A stretch of DNA of 64,000 nucleotides from Chondrinema litorale (GTDB taxonomy: Bacteria > Bacteroidota > Bacteroidia > Cytophagales > Flammeovirgaceae), in NCBI RefSeq assembly GCF_026250525.1, contig NZ_CP111056.1, positions 1 to 64,000 of the forward strand, given 5' to 3'. The position numbers and the translations under genes are program-made. Shown here one piece after another: positions 16,017 to 25,274 of the stretch. The notes beneath the pieces were generated by a model. That model was not told the origin of the DNA, did no database searches, and worked only from the letters and a program-made list of their open reading frames with translations. The number at the start of each line of letters is the position of its first letter. Within the stretch, counting starts at the first letter, position 1.

Positions 16017-17432
16017 TTATACTATATAAAACTCTTCCCAACCTTGTCTTGGTGCAGGTCCTTTTAATAGTGCATTTGCAATAGGATTGTTTGTGATCTG
16101 TTTGGTTTCTCTATCGAAAATTATCTTTTCATTTAACCATTGAGCAATTACACCCAAATTGAAAACTTGACACAATGGCCCAGCAATTTCGAATGGTGAT
16201 CTTGTTTCTTCTTCTCCTTTACAAGCTAGTAAGAAATTAGCAAAATGGTTAGAAGTACTTTCTGGAACTTCAGGAAGTTTTTTCTCCATTTTCTTAGCTG
16301 TCTTTTCAGGAATAATAGAAAGTGTACTACCATGAGAACCACCTTTAAAAATCAAATCTTTGCTATAGATTATTTTACCAGGATTCAATTTCATTGGCTG
16401 AATAGCACCATTACTTGGTGGCGGAATATCTGGATCTAATTCAGAAGCGCCATAACCTTCTGGTAATTTTGGCAGATTATCTACACCATCGTACCAAGAG
16501 ATAGTCAATGGAGGCATACTTCCTCTTTCAGGGAATTTAAAATCTAAGGTAGTAGACTGCGGGAAGAAGAAATAGTTATGTCCATCAACTTTTACAGGAT
16601 CAACTTCGTAAGGTAAGCCAAGGTCTAAAAATTGGTGAATGGTATCTAATATATGCGCACCCCAGTCACCAAGAGCTCCCATGCCGAAGTCGTACCAGCA
16701 TCTCCACTGCCCGTTTATAAAATCTTTTTGGTATTCGTGTTTTGCAGCTGTACCAAGCCATGTATCCCAGTCTAAAGTCTCTGGAATAGGTTCACCATCT
16801 GGAAAATGCGTAATATTAGTATCCCAACCATGCCATCTTCTAGCACTGTTCATGTGAGCAGTAACCGCAGTAACATCTTTAATTATTCCAGCTTCTTTCC
16901 AAGCTTTAAATTGAAAATAATTAGCTTCGGAATGCCCTTGATTACCCATTTGGGTAACTACTTTATGTTTTTTTGCACCCTGCATCATGAGTTCTACCTC
17001 ATTAAAAGTTCTTGCCATGGGTTTTTCAACATAAACATTTTTACCCGAAGACATAGCATGCATGGTTACTGGGAAATGCGAAAAATCTGGAGTTCCGACA
17101 CTTACTGCGTCAAAACTATCAGACATTTTATCAAACATCTTCCTGAAATCTTGAAAATGTGGAGCATCTGGAAATCTGTTTATTACGTCTAGTGTGTGTG
17201 GAGCGCCCATGTCTACATCGCATAAAGCTACTACATTGCAATAACCTGTATTGGCAAGGTTATTTACTACTGCAGCACCTCTATTTCCGATACCGACACA
17301 TGCTAAATTTACTTTGTCACTGGGAGCAACATACCCAAGCTTTTTCCCAAATACCGTAGAAGGTACAATCGAAAATGCTGCAACAGCCTTACTCCCATTT
17401 TTAATAAAACTTCGTCTTTTCATTTTACTCAT
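16017..17432 (-). CDS. Gfo/Idh/MocA-family oxidoreductase with Tat-like leader
   Basis: This 471-residue protein begins with a twin-arginine-type leader (MKRRSFIKNGSKAVAAFSIV), so it is probably exported folded with its cofactor bound. The NAD(P)-binding Rossmann motif follows (VNLACVGIGNRGAAVVNNLA), then YVEKPMARTF, the EKP motif that contacts the cofactor and substrate, and GALGDWGAHILDTIH in the C-terminal catalytic domain. Exported members of this family in Bacteroidota and Planctomycetes act on sugars or glycosides. It shares the strand with a sulfatase/acetylesterase pair upstream but is separated by 200 bases, so it may have its own promoter. Confidence 0.9.
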   Translation of the reverse strand: MSKMKRRSFIKNGSKAVAAFSIVPSTVFGKKLGYVAPSDKVNLACVGIGNRGAAVVNNLANTGYCNVVALCDVDMGAPHTLDVINRFPDAPHFQDFRKMFDKMSDSFDAVSVGTPDFSHFPVTMHAMSSGKNVYVEKPMARTFNEVELMMQGAKKHKVVTQMGNQGHSEANYFQFKAWKEAGIIKDVTAVTAHMNSARRWHGWDTNITHFPDGEPIPETLDWDTWLGTAAKHEYQKDFINGQWRCWYDFGMGALGDWGAHILDTIHQFLDLGLPYEVDPVKVDGHNYFFFPQSTTLDFKFPERGSMPPLTISWYDGVDNLPKLPEGYGASELDPDIPPPSNGAIQPMKLNPGKIIYSKDLIFKGGSHGSTLSIIPEKTAKKMEKKLPEVPESTSNHFANFLLACKGEEETRSPFEIAGPLCQVFNLGVIAQWLNEKIIFDRETKQITNNPIANALLKGPAPRQGWEEFYIV

Positions 17433-17632
17433 TTATTGTAGTCATATTTAGAATTGAGTTCATTTTTACCAGCATTTTAGTGATTTTAAAGTTAAAATCA
17501 GTACTTTCTGGGCATTAGTTTAGAGTATACTTACTGTATCTGGAAAAATTCTGGCTAAATACTTCAACTAACTAAAAAGTATGGTTAATTATCGAATTCA
17601 CTAAATAAAAAATGGTATTGCTTATATCTTCA

Positions 17633-19165
17633 TTATTTACTTGAATCATCTAAATAGTCTGCTTCTGTTAGACTGTGAAGTACAGATTCTTGCCAATTTT
17701 TTAATTGCGTTTCTAGTTTGTTAGCAATTGCTGGATAATCTTCAAGAATATTGATTTTTTCAACCGGATCGTCTTTTATATTGTAAAGTTCTTTAATCAA
17801 ATCGTCTCCTTTTTCATGTACCACCAATTTGTACGAATTATCAAGAATAGAGCGAGCACCTTTATAATCTTCTTCTACTATCTCTTTGTGGTGATAGTTT
17901 TTGAAGTTTCTTGTATAGATGTCACCAGATTTTTTTACCAGTGGAGTTGTGCCTTGTTGCAACTCATCACTAATATATGGAATACTGTCTGTCAGATGTT
18001 TAGTATCAAAATTCCAGAAACAAATCGGCTTATTACGTTCAGCAACTTCTCCATGAATGATTGGCGCAAGGCTTATTCCATCTAATGTTCTATTAGGTAG
18101 TTTTATGTCTACCAACTCGCAAAGTGTGGGTAAAATATCGGATGTAACGGTATTCAATTCTGAACGTTTAGGCTTTGTTATTTCTTCTGGCCATTCTATA
18201 ATTCCTGGTACTAATGTTCCTCCTTCATATACAGTTCCTTTTAAACCATGAAGTTTCGAATTGTACAAACCACTATGCGGAATTCCATTGTCTCCGCAAT
18301 ACCAGATCAATGTATTATCTTTAATTCCCTCTTTTTCGAGATAATCTCTTAATTTACCTATGGCACGATCCATTGCCGTAATTTCAGCAAAACGTTCTTG
18401 CAGAACCTCAGCAAGAGGTCTTTTTACCTGTTCGCCTGTTTTAATAGAGGTTAGCTTTACTAATTGATTATCTAAACTATCTGGAAGTTGACTGTATAGT
18501 GCTAAATATTCTGGTAAAGCCTCATAGGGTTCGTGTGGTGAACCAAACCAAACTACTGCAAAAAATGGATTATCCTCTTCTTTGGATTTATCGATGAAAG
18601 ATATCGTCTCATCTACTATAATTTCTGACCCTTCTCCTTTAAACTGTATGGGAAGTGACCCATTTATCGACAGCATTGGATTCATCTCGAAAAAATTATC
18701 GTGAGAAACCCAAGTATCGAAGCCCATTGCTCCCGGATTAGTTGGAGCATCTACTTTTACAGGCCCAAGATGCCATTTTCCAAAATGACCAGTTGAGTAG
18801 CCTTTGTCTCTGAGAAGCTGTGCAATTGAAATTTCTTCTGGTCTTATAGACCAACCTGGTGTAAAAGTGCCATATCTATTAGGATGTCGCCCAGTGATAA
18901 TGCTACCTCTGGTAGGTGAACAAGTAGGATGAGCTGAATGAAAACGATCTAGCACCAATCCTTTTTTAGACATGTCATCAAGCACTGGAGTTTTAATAAA
19001 AGGATGACCATTGTACCCCGTTTCTTCCCAACCGTGATCATCACCCATTAATAAAATAATATTGGTTTTAGACTTTAGTTGCTGATTGTTTTGTGCATGA
19101 GTTATTTGAGGAGATAACAGTAAACCTAAAATAACCACACTTAAAATCTTATAGATAGTTCTCAT
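17633..19165 (-). CDS. S1-family sulfatase (formylglycine type)
   Basis: A sulfatase of 510 residues with a Sec signal peptide (MRTIYKILSVVILGLLLS...THAQ). The metal site begins ILLMGDDHGWEETGYNG. The formylglycine motif is CSPTRGS in AHPTCSPTRGSIITG, where Cys is converted by a sulfatase-maturing enzyme. GHFGKWHLGP and YCGDNG follow as expected. It should remove sulfate esters from sugars in the periplasm. I chose the ATG at 19165 rather than the in-frame ATG at 19189, because it gives a standard signal peptide, lies 4 bases after the upstream stop, and is preceded by AAGAAG. It forms an operon with the acetylesterase upstream. Confidence 0.9.
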   Translation of the reverse strand: MRTIYKILSVVILGLLLSPQITHAQNNQQLKSKTNIILLMGDDHGWEETGYNGHPFIKTPVLDDMSKKGLVLDRFHSAHPTCSPTRGSIITGRHPNRYGTFTPGWSIRPEEISIAQLLRDKGYSTGHFGKWHLGPVKVDAPTNPGAMGFDTWVSHDNFFEMNPMLSINGSLPIQFKGEGSEIIVDETISFIDKSKEEDNPFFAVVWFGSPHEPYEALPEYLALYSQLPDSLDNQLVKLTSIKTGEQVKRPLAEVLQERFAEITAMDRAIGKLRDYLEKEGIKDNTLIWYCGDNGIPHSGLYNSKLHGLKGTVYEGGTLVPGIIEWPEEITKPKRSELNTVTSDILPTLCELVDIKLPNRTLDGISLAPIIHGEVAERNKPICFWNFDTKHLTDSIPYISDELQQGTTPLVKKSGDIYTRNFKNYHHKEIVEEDYKGARSILDNSYKLVVHEKGDDLIKELYNIKDDPVEKINILEDYPAIANKLETQLKNWQESVLHSLTEADYLDDSSK

Positions 19166-19169
19166 CTTC

Positions 19170-19994
19170 TTATTCAATTTTAGACTCAATAGACTTTATT
19201 GCTTCTGCATATCTCATCCCTAACATCTCTGCTGACCGCACATCGAAATGTAGATTGTCACCTTTATGTTGGAGACCTTCTGCGCTCACTACAGCCGTAT
19301 AATCCACTAAATCTGGAAGCTCCTTTATCCATTGATTAAATGTATCGGCACCATCTATAAAATAACTGAGTTCACCGACTACAAATGGCAAATTGGGATT
19401 TCCAGTAAATTTTCGAAGTCTATTAATCAGGATTGTTAATTCACTGAGGTATCTTTCTTTGGTGTATTTAGCTCTATCACTTTCTCCTTGATGCCAGAGA
19501 ACTCCTTTAATTTCGCCACCAGTCTCTAATGCTTTTTCTAATCGACTTATGGCATCATCATAAGGATGTGTATTTGTGGCTTTATCAAACATTTCTGGTT
19601 GCCAAAGTTTAATAGAGGAACCACCAACAGCACAGGGAACAAGTATAATTTTGTTTTCAGTGAGTTTAGCTAGTTCATGCCCAAACATTAATCCTGGTCC
19701 AACTGCTGCAATAGATTTATCGAAATGAAGTGGATGTTCTGCTATTTTAAGCTCACCATCGGCTGTAAGCATCAATACATTTTTAGATTTGTATGTGTTT
19801 GAAAGACTATCAATTTCTCCTCTACCAGCCATATTAGATTGCCCCATTAAAGCATAAATCTCGTAGGTTTTACCTTTCGCAGATTTTTTGTTGCTTGTTT
19901 GTCCAGTGTTAATCAGCCTTTTATTACAGGCCGAAAAAATTAGCAGACTACTTATTAGAATGTAAAACCTACTGTTTGCTAAAATCAGTTTCAT
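19170..19994 (-). CDS. SASA/DUF303-type carbohydrate acetylesterase lipoprotein (CE6-like)
   Basis: A 274-residue lipoprotein (signal ending LLIFSAC, Cys at 23). The SGNH-like motifs of the sialate O-acetylesterase (SASA) superfamily are clear: nucleophile Ser in YALMGQSNMAGRGE, VPCAVGGSSIKLW as oxyanion block, GVLWHQGESD, and a C-terminal catalytic pair in NLHFD. Such enzymes remove O-acetyl groups from plant or algal polysaccharides. It is the first gene of a two-gene unit with the sulfatase, so the pair would strip acetyl and sulfate groups from the same substrate. Confidence 0.9.
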   Translation of the reverse strand: MKLILANSRFYILISSLLIFSACNKRLINTGQTSNKKSAKGKTYEIYALMGQSNMAGRGEIDSLSNTYKSKNVLMLTADGELKIAEHPLHFDKSIAAVGPGLMFGHELAKLTENKIILVPCAVGGSSIKLWQPEMFDKATNTHPYDDAISRLEKALETGGEIKGVLWHQGESDRAKYTKERYLSELTILINRLRKFTGNPNLPFVVGELSYFIDGADTFNQWIKELPDLVDYTAVVSAEGLQHKGDNLHFDVRSAEMLGMRYAEAIKSIESKIE

Positions 19995-20441
19995 ATTTAT
20001 CTAGTAATTGTTGCTCACCTATTTTTGTTGGCTCAACTTTCATTTAATTAAATCAAACCATGTTCACAGAATTTTATGAATTTACTGGTATTACAATCGA
20101 ATTACAAGAGATTAGCAGGCTAACAAACTAAATAGTAATAGATTATATCTGAAGTTATTTATTTGGAGGGTTGAATTGATTTAAAAGGTTACATTATATG
20201 ATGAATTTATTCAGAATTACTTTTTAATATAATGCTAAAAATTTATGATTTCGTTCACTCAATTTTCTAAAAGTGTATCAACTTCTCAATAAGGATTTAA
20301 AGTAAATCTATCTGTTAATTATTATTAATAAATAAAGGTTTAATTATACTTTTCTAAGATTAATTAACCGTTTATTAGTACTTTAACCCTCAAATCAATT
20401 TTTCATCTACTATATAATCATCAGCTTTATCCATAAGAATT
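19995..20441. other. Divergent intergenic region upstream of acetylesterase and M48 genes
   Basis: About 450 AT-rich bases with no open frame of note. Both flanking genes point away, so two promoters are expected. A loose inverted repeat (GGTTTAATTA near 20338 against TTAATTAACC near 20360) lies about 75 bases before the M48 start. I see no convincing -33/-7 pair. Confidence 0.35.
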
Positions 20442-22547
20442 ATGGCAACAGACCTTTATCCCATTTCACCTGATATTAAGGATAAATCCTTTCTTAAACC
20501 ATCAAAAAAATTCAGGGAATCAGCTATAGGAGTCATTATTTCTATTATAGTTTTCTCTCTATTTTATCTTTTGCTTTTGAGTGCTTCCATTACTCTGCTT
20601 TTAGCTTGTCTTTGGTTGGGTATTATGATTTTATCTGTAAAGTTGAGTTTCTTAACCATTGCAGCAGGTTTGGGTATTATTGGTTTGGGTGTAATGCTTT
20701 TTATCTTCTGTATCAAGTTTGTGTTTTCTAAGTCTGTAGAAGAGAATCCGGAACGGGTAGAAATTAGCGAAAAGGAATTCCCTAAGTTGTTTGAATTTAT
20801 CCGTCAGGTAAATGTTGAAACACAGACAAAGTTTCCCAAAAAGATATTTCTGAGCCCAGATGTAAATGCTAGAGTTTTTTATAACTCGAGCTTTTGGAGC
20901 ATGTTTTTTCCTGTGAGAAAAAACCTTGAAATAGGCTTGGGTTTAGTAAACACCTTGAATATAAGCGAATTTAAAGGCGTGTTGGCTCATGAATTTGGAC
21001 ACTTTTCGCAAAAAAGTATGAAGTTAGGTAGCTACATCTATGTAGTAAATAAGTCTATCTTTAATCTGGTTTACGAAAAAGATAATTGGGATAATGTACT
21101 TGCCGAATGGATACAAGGTGGAGGGATTTTTGGCTTTTATGCTAGACTAACTTACTGGATTGCCCAAGGACTTCGTACCTTATTGTCATCAGCTTATAAC
21201 TTAATCAATATATATTACTCTAAACTTTCTAAAGAAATGGAGTTTCATGCAGATGCTGTGGCTGTAAGTTTAGCCGGAGTAGCATCTTTTAAACAAGCGC
21301 TAAGAAAAATCAGCTTTTCAGATGCTGCTTATAACTACACTTTAGAAAACTTAAAGGACCTTTCTTCAACAAATAAAGCTAGTAAGAATCTATTCTCTAA
21401 CCACAGTTTTATGCTTCAAATTCTGGCTGAAAGAAATAAGATAGAATGGAAGAACGGCAGCATTAATATTACTGATGAGCTTTTAACAAAAAGCACTTCA
21501 CTTTCAAGGATTTTTGTAGAAAACCAGTGGGCTACACACCCCAGCTTAGAAGAGAGAGAAGCCAACTTTAAAGAGGTAGAAACTATATGCATTCCTGTAG
21601 AAAATTCTGCTTGGGACTTATTTGATAGTAAAGAACAAATTCAAGAGAAACTAACCAAAATAATCTATACAATTGGTTTACCAGAAACTGAGCTAGAATC
21701 GATTAATGAGGCGGAATTTGAAACTTACATTAAGGAAGAATTTGAAAAAAATACTTCCCCAGAAGAGTACAATGGATTTTATGATGATAGAAAACTATTT
21801 GAATTTAAAGTGGATGAATTGATTAAAGAGGAAGTTACGGATTATTCATTTGACAGTATTTATTCTAAAGAAAATGCTGAAAAAATTAAGCAATTTTACT
21901 CTAATAAAGAAGATTTAGAAATCTTATACCAGATAAGGAATAAGGAAAATAAAATTCGCTTCTTCGAATTTGACAATCAGAAGTATAAAAGAAATCAGAT
22001 TGCACCTATTATTCAATCTTTGAGAGATGAGATAAAGAAACAAGAGATACTAGTAAATAACTTAGACAAAAAAGCATTTCAGCTCAATTATTCAATTGCA
22101 TTAAAGAGTGACAAAGCAAATGACTTGATTGATTTATACACTGAGTTATTTGCAAACCAGAAGCTATTTAACCATTTAAATGATCTTGTTTACAAAGTAA
22201 ATAATTTCATTTTTTCGCTTACTAATACCTTTATCACAGAAGAATATCAGGCAAAAATATTTGTAACAGAGTTTAGTAAACTCGAAAGAGATTTTAAAAC
22301 TATTCTGGAAAAACAAGACAGCGATTTGCTAATAGAAATGATTCAGGATGAAAAAATAGCTCATTCACTAAGAGCATATAAAGAAAACAATCATTTCTTT
22401 AGTCAGATTACAGACTTTAATGAAGAAGGTTTCAAGCAGTTTTCAAGTCTCCTATCAGAAGCTCATAATAGTTGTGTAATCGCTTATGATAAAAGCTTTA
22501 AAAAATTAATGCATTATCAGCTAGAGCTTTTTTCTGAGAAAGCATAG
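20442..22547 (+). CDS. Membrane M48-family metallopeptidase with long helical C-terminus
   Basis: This 701-residue protein has two or three N-terminal membrane helices (about 27-56 and 60-95), then the M48 peptidase domain. The zinc motif HEFGH lies in GVLAHEFGHFSQKSM (about residue 182), and the third ligand is in the downstream KEMEFHADAVAV. A further hydrophobic segment lies near 225-245. The last 300 residues are a highly charged helical region rich in Lys, Glu and Asn, unlike HtpX or BepA. M48 enzymes degrade or process membrane and envelope proteins. The gene stands alone, ending at a good terminator. Family is certain; substrate unknown. Confidence 0.85.
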   Translation: MATDLYPISPDIKDKSFLKPSKKFRESAIGVIISIIVFSLFYLLLLSASITLLLACLWLGIMILSVKLSFLTIAAGLGIIGLGVMLFIFCIKFVFSKSVEENPERVEISEKEFPKLFEFIRQVNVETQTKFPKKIFLSPDVNARVFYNSSFWSMFFPVRKNLEIGLGLVNTLNISEFKGVLAHEFGHFSQKSMKLGSYIYVVNKSIFNLVYEKDNWDNVLAEWIQGGGIFGFYARLTYWIAQGLRTLLSSAYNLINIYYSKLSKEMEFHADAVAVSLAGVASFKQALRKISFSDAAYNYTLENLKDLSSTNKASKNLFSNHSFMLQILAERNKIEWKNGSINITDELLTKSTSLSRIFVENQWATHPSLEEREANFKEVETICIPVENSAWDLFDSKEQIQEKLTKIIYTIGLPETELESINEAEFETYIKEEFEKNTSPEEYNGFYDDRKLFEFKVDELIKEEVTDYSFDSIYSKENAEKIKQFYSNKEDLEILYQIRNKENKIRFFEFDNQKYKRNQIAPIIQSLRDEIKKQEILVNNLDKKAFQLNYSIALKSDKANDLIDLYTELFANQKLFNHLNDLVYKVNNFIFSLTNTFITEEYQAKIFVTEFSKLERDFKTILEKQDSDLLIEMIQDEKIAHSLRAYKENNHFFSQITDFNEEGFKQFSSLLSEAHNSCVIAYDKSFKKLMHYQLELFSEKA

Positions 22548-22575
22548 CACTTTGGAACAAGAAAATCTTCTAAAT

Positions 22576-22603
22576 GCCCTGCGATTGTTGTAAGGGCTTT
22601 TTT
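22576..22603 (+). terminator. Terminator of the M48 gene
   Basis: GCCCT (22576-22580) pairs with AGGGC (22593-22597), followed by TTTTTT, 29 bases after the stop codon. Confidence 0.65.
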
Positions 22604-22697
22604 ATTTCTTTTTCATATTTACCACTCAATTATTTACAAAGATCGTCTACTTTTAAAGCTTCATTTTTATTGAATATTGATTGATTTAAATTACTGA

Positions 22698-23744
22698 ATG
22701 AAAAACATTTTTATCTTTTTGGGCTTAAGCTTAACAATAGCTTGCAGTTCAAATAACAGACCAGCAAAACACAACAATCCGAGAGTAATTGTAACTACTG
22801 ATATAAACAACATTGGTGGTGATCCCGACGATAAACAGTCGATGGCACATTTGCTCATGTATGCAGATCAGGTTGATATTGAAGCTATTATACCAGATTT
22901 ATGGATAGGAAAAGGAATTGAAGCCACCAACCAAGCTATTGATGCTTACGAAAAAGATTTTCTGAACCCTGAGTTTAACTTTGCCAAATACGATTACCCA
23001 AATCCAGATTCAATCAGAAACAAATTGGCGCAAAATAACTTAGATGCCATTAACCAAATTATTACTCTGGCAAAAAAAGAAGACAAGAGACCTTTGTATA
23101 TTTTGGCTTGGGGAAATATGAACACCGTAAAAGAGGCATTATTAAAAGCTCCAGAAATTGCCGATAAAATCAGATTATTGACCATTGCCACAAACAAAAT
23201 GGCGCAAAACCCAGATAGTGAGCAAAATGCCAAAGTGGAGACGTATTGTGTAGATAATAACTGGAATGGAGCCGGACGCGATACTATTTTTAACGATAGC
23301 AGATTTAAGAACCTTTGGTGGATTGAAAATGACTGGGCTTACAATGGAATGTTTGAAGATGATCAGCCTAGAAAATTTCTTGACGAAATTAAAGAAAATG
23401 GAAACTTAGGATATCATATTTGGGAGGTTGTACAAGAGCAAGAATGGGCACATTATTTTAGAGCTGGAGATACTCCTACACTACTTTATTTATTAGAAGA
23501 AATTGATCATAATGATCCCGCACAATTTACTTGGGGCGGCAAATTTGTAAAACCATTTCCTCAAGAGCATCCAAACTATTGGATCGATGCAGCTGGTACA
23601 AAATATTGGGATTATAAAGACCCTTGCAATTCATGGGAAATACAAGACATTGTTTATACTAATAGAGTAAACAGTTTGATGGATCATCGGGAAGATATGT
23701 ACAATTCATTTCGATTGAAGATGAAAACATTGTATGAAAAATGA
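22698..23744 (+). CDS. DUF1593 / nucleoside-hydrolase-like lipoprotein
   Basis: A 348-residue protein with a lipoprotein signal (LGLSLTIACSSN, Cys at 16). The opening VIVTTDINNIGGDPDDKQSM matches the nucleoside-hydrolase-like start of DUF1593 proteins, with the Asp cluster that would bind calcium. A second conserved block is YILAWGNMNTVKEALLKAPE. DUF1593 proteins occur with polysaccharide lyases and hydrolases; the reaction is not settled, but glycoside or nucleoside hydrolysis is suggested by the fold. It is monocistronic, between two terminators, and convergent with the RND operon. Confidence 0.8.
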   Translation: MKNIFIFLGLSLTIACSSNNRPAKHNNPRVIVTTDINNIGGDPDDKQSMAHLLMYADQVDIEAIIPDLWIGKGIEATNQAIDAYEKDFLNPEFNFAKYDYPNPDSIRNKLAQNNLDAINQIITLAKKEDKRPLYILAWGNMNTVKEALLKAPEIADKIRLLTIATNKMAQNPDSEQNAKVETYCVDNNWNGAGRDTIFNDSRFKNLWWIENDWAYNGMFEDDQPRKFLDEIKENGNLGYHIWEVVQEQEWAHYFRAGDTPTLLYLLEEIDHNDPAQFTWGGKFVKPFPQEHPNYWIDAAGTKYWDYKDPCNSWEIQDIVYTNRVNSLMDHREDMYNSFRLKMKTLYEK

Positions 23745-23751
23745 TCAAAAA

Positions 23752-23789
23752 AATAAGCCTCAACAAATGAATTGTTGAGGTTTATTTTA
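23752..23789. terminator. Bidirectional terminator between convergent genes
   Basis: CCTCAACA (23758-23765) pairs with TGTTGAGG (23773-23780), extended by AAATAAG / TTTATTT on the flanks. It has A-rich DNA on the left and T-rich DNA on the right, so it can serve both the DUF1593 gene and the outer membrane factor gene. Confidence 0.75.
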
Positions 23790-23811
23790 ATATATTTTTA
23801 TTATTTAATGC

Positions 23812-25257
23812 TTATCTCCAACCACCACCAAGACTTCTGTAAAGTTCTACATTGGCAGCAAAAATCTGCATTTTTACATCTTCTAAGTTTAGTTCACTAT
23901 CTAGTGCCTCACTTTGAGCGGTAAGAACCTCAAGGTAATTTGCCAAACCACTTCGGAATAATAGTGAAGCATCTTTAACTGAATTACGCGCAGCTGTTAC
24001 CCTTTCTTGTGCTAATTCATACTCTTCTTCCAATTTCTCAATAGCTACTAAAGCATCAGAAACCTCATTAATTGCTTGGAGGAATTTATCCTTAAATTCT
24101 AGTTCTGCAATTTTTTTATCAGAAAGAGCTATCTCGTAGTTTGTTCTTAGCTTTCTCTTTTGGAAAATCGGTTGAAAAACCATTCCGTTAAGTAAGAGAA
24201 AACCTGAACCTGCCGGATTTAACAATTTTTCTAATTCAAAAGAATTTAAACCGACACTTGCACCCAAACTGATTGAAGGATATCGCATTGCATTAGCTAT
24301 ACCTACTCTAGCATAACTTTCCTGCAAAGAAAACTCAGCCGCTGCCACATCTGGTCTATTTCTGATAAGCTCTAATGGCATACCCGCCACATAATCACCT
24401 TCGTGCATATCCCAATCTAACTCTTCTGTAGCTATGCTTTCTGGGTAACGGCCTATTAAGCGATTCAGCCTATTTTCTTGTTTGAAATACTCTCTCTCTA
24501 ATTGAGGAATTAAGGTTTGTGCTCTTAACTTTTGAGACTGAGTTTGTTTTACCGCTAGAGATGTTACCTCACCAGCATCGTACTGTAACTCAACCATACG
24601 AAGTGTACTATCACTCAGAGATAAGTTTCCTTTAAAAACTTCTATTTGCGATTCGAGTAATATCAAATTTGAGTAAGTAGTAGCTATTTCAGCGATCAAT
24701 GATGTACGCACTGCTTTCTGAAACTCAATTGATTTTAAATATGAGCTTAAGCTAGCTTTCTTTAAAGATTTTAACTTACCCCAAATGTCTATTTCCCAAC
24801 TAAGATCGATTGATGATTCATACTCCATCCTTTCTGTATATAAAGAAGTTGGTGCTGTTTCTCCATCATAAAAGGTTCTTGAACGATTAGAACCATAGTT
24901 GTTATAATTCTCTGAATAGAGATCTCTTCTATATTTAAATGGTGCCGCTGTTACAGAAGGCAAATAATTGGCTTTAGACTGTTTCAGTCGCGATACACCT
25001 ATTTCTATATATTCATCTGCTATTTGAAGATCGATGTTATTCTTTAATGCTGTATCGATTAGTGAAATCAAAATTGAATCACTAAAAAAATCTTTCCAAT
25101 TGGTTTCAGCTAAGCTAATAGAATCTTCTCCAGAGTTATTTTTTGAACCATAAAAATTAGCAGGTTCTTTGAAACTCGGTCGATTATAGGGTTCATGTAT
25201 TTTACATCCAACAAGTGTCAGAAGTATTATTATAAATATATTTCCAGTATATTTCAT
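23812..25257 (-). CDS. RND efflux outer membrane factor lipoprotein (NodT/TolC family)
   Basis: This is a 481-residue outer membrane factor. The lipoprotein signal is KYTGNIFIIILLTLVGC (Cys at 18). The two OEP repeats show the family pattern, including ELIRNRPDVAAAEFSLQESY and the C-terminal YLEVLTAQSEALDSELNLED. It forms the outer-membrane channel of the tripartite pump encoded just upstream. An in-frame TTG at 25278 overlaps the pump stop, but the ATG at 25257 gives a standard lipoprotein signal and is preferred. It is the last gene of the adaptor-pump-channel operon. Confidence 0.9.
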   Translation of the reverse strand: MKYTGNIFIIILLTLVGCKIHEPYNRPSFKEPANFYGSKNNSGEDSISLAETNWKDFFSDSILISLIDTALKNNIDLQIADEYIEIGVSRLKQSKANYLPSVTAAPFKYRRDLYSENYNNYGSNRSRTFYDGETAPTSLYTERMEYESSIDLSWEIDIWGKLKSLKKASLSSYLKSIEFQKAVRTSLIAEIATTYSNLILLESQIEVFKGNLSLSDSTLRMVELQYDAGEVTSLAVKQTQSQKLRAQTLIPQLEREYFKQENRLNRLIGRYPESIATEELDWDMHEGDYVAGMPLELIRNRPDVAAAEFSLQESYARVGIANAMRYPSISLGASVGLNSFELEKLLNPAGSGFLLLNGMVFQPIFQKRKLRTNYEIALSDKKIAELEFKDKFLQAINEVSDALVAIEKLEEEYELAQERVTAARNSVKDASLLFRSGLANYLEVLTAQSEALDSELNLEDVKMQIFAANVELYRSLGGGWR

Positions 25258-25274
25258 TTTGCTAATTTTCTTGG

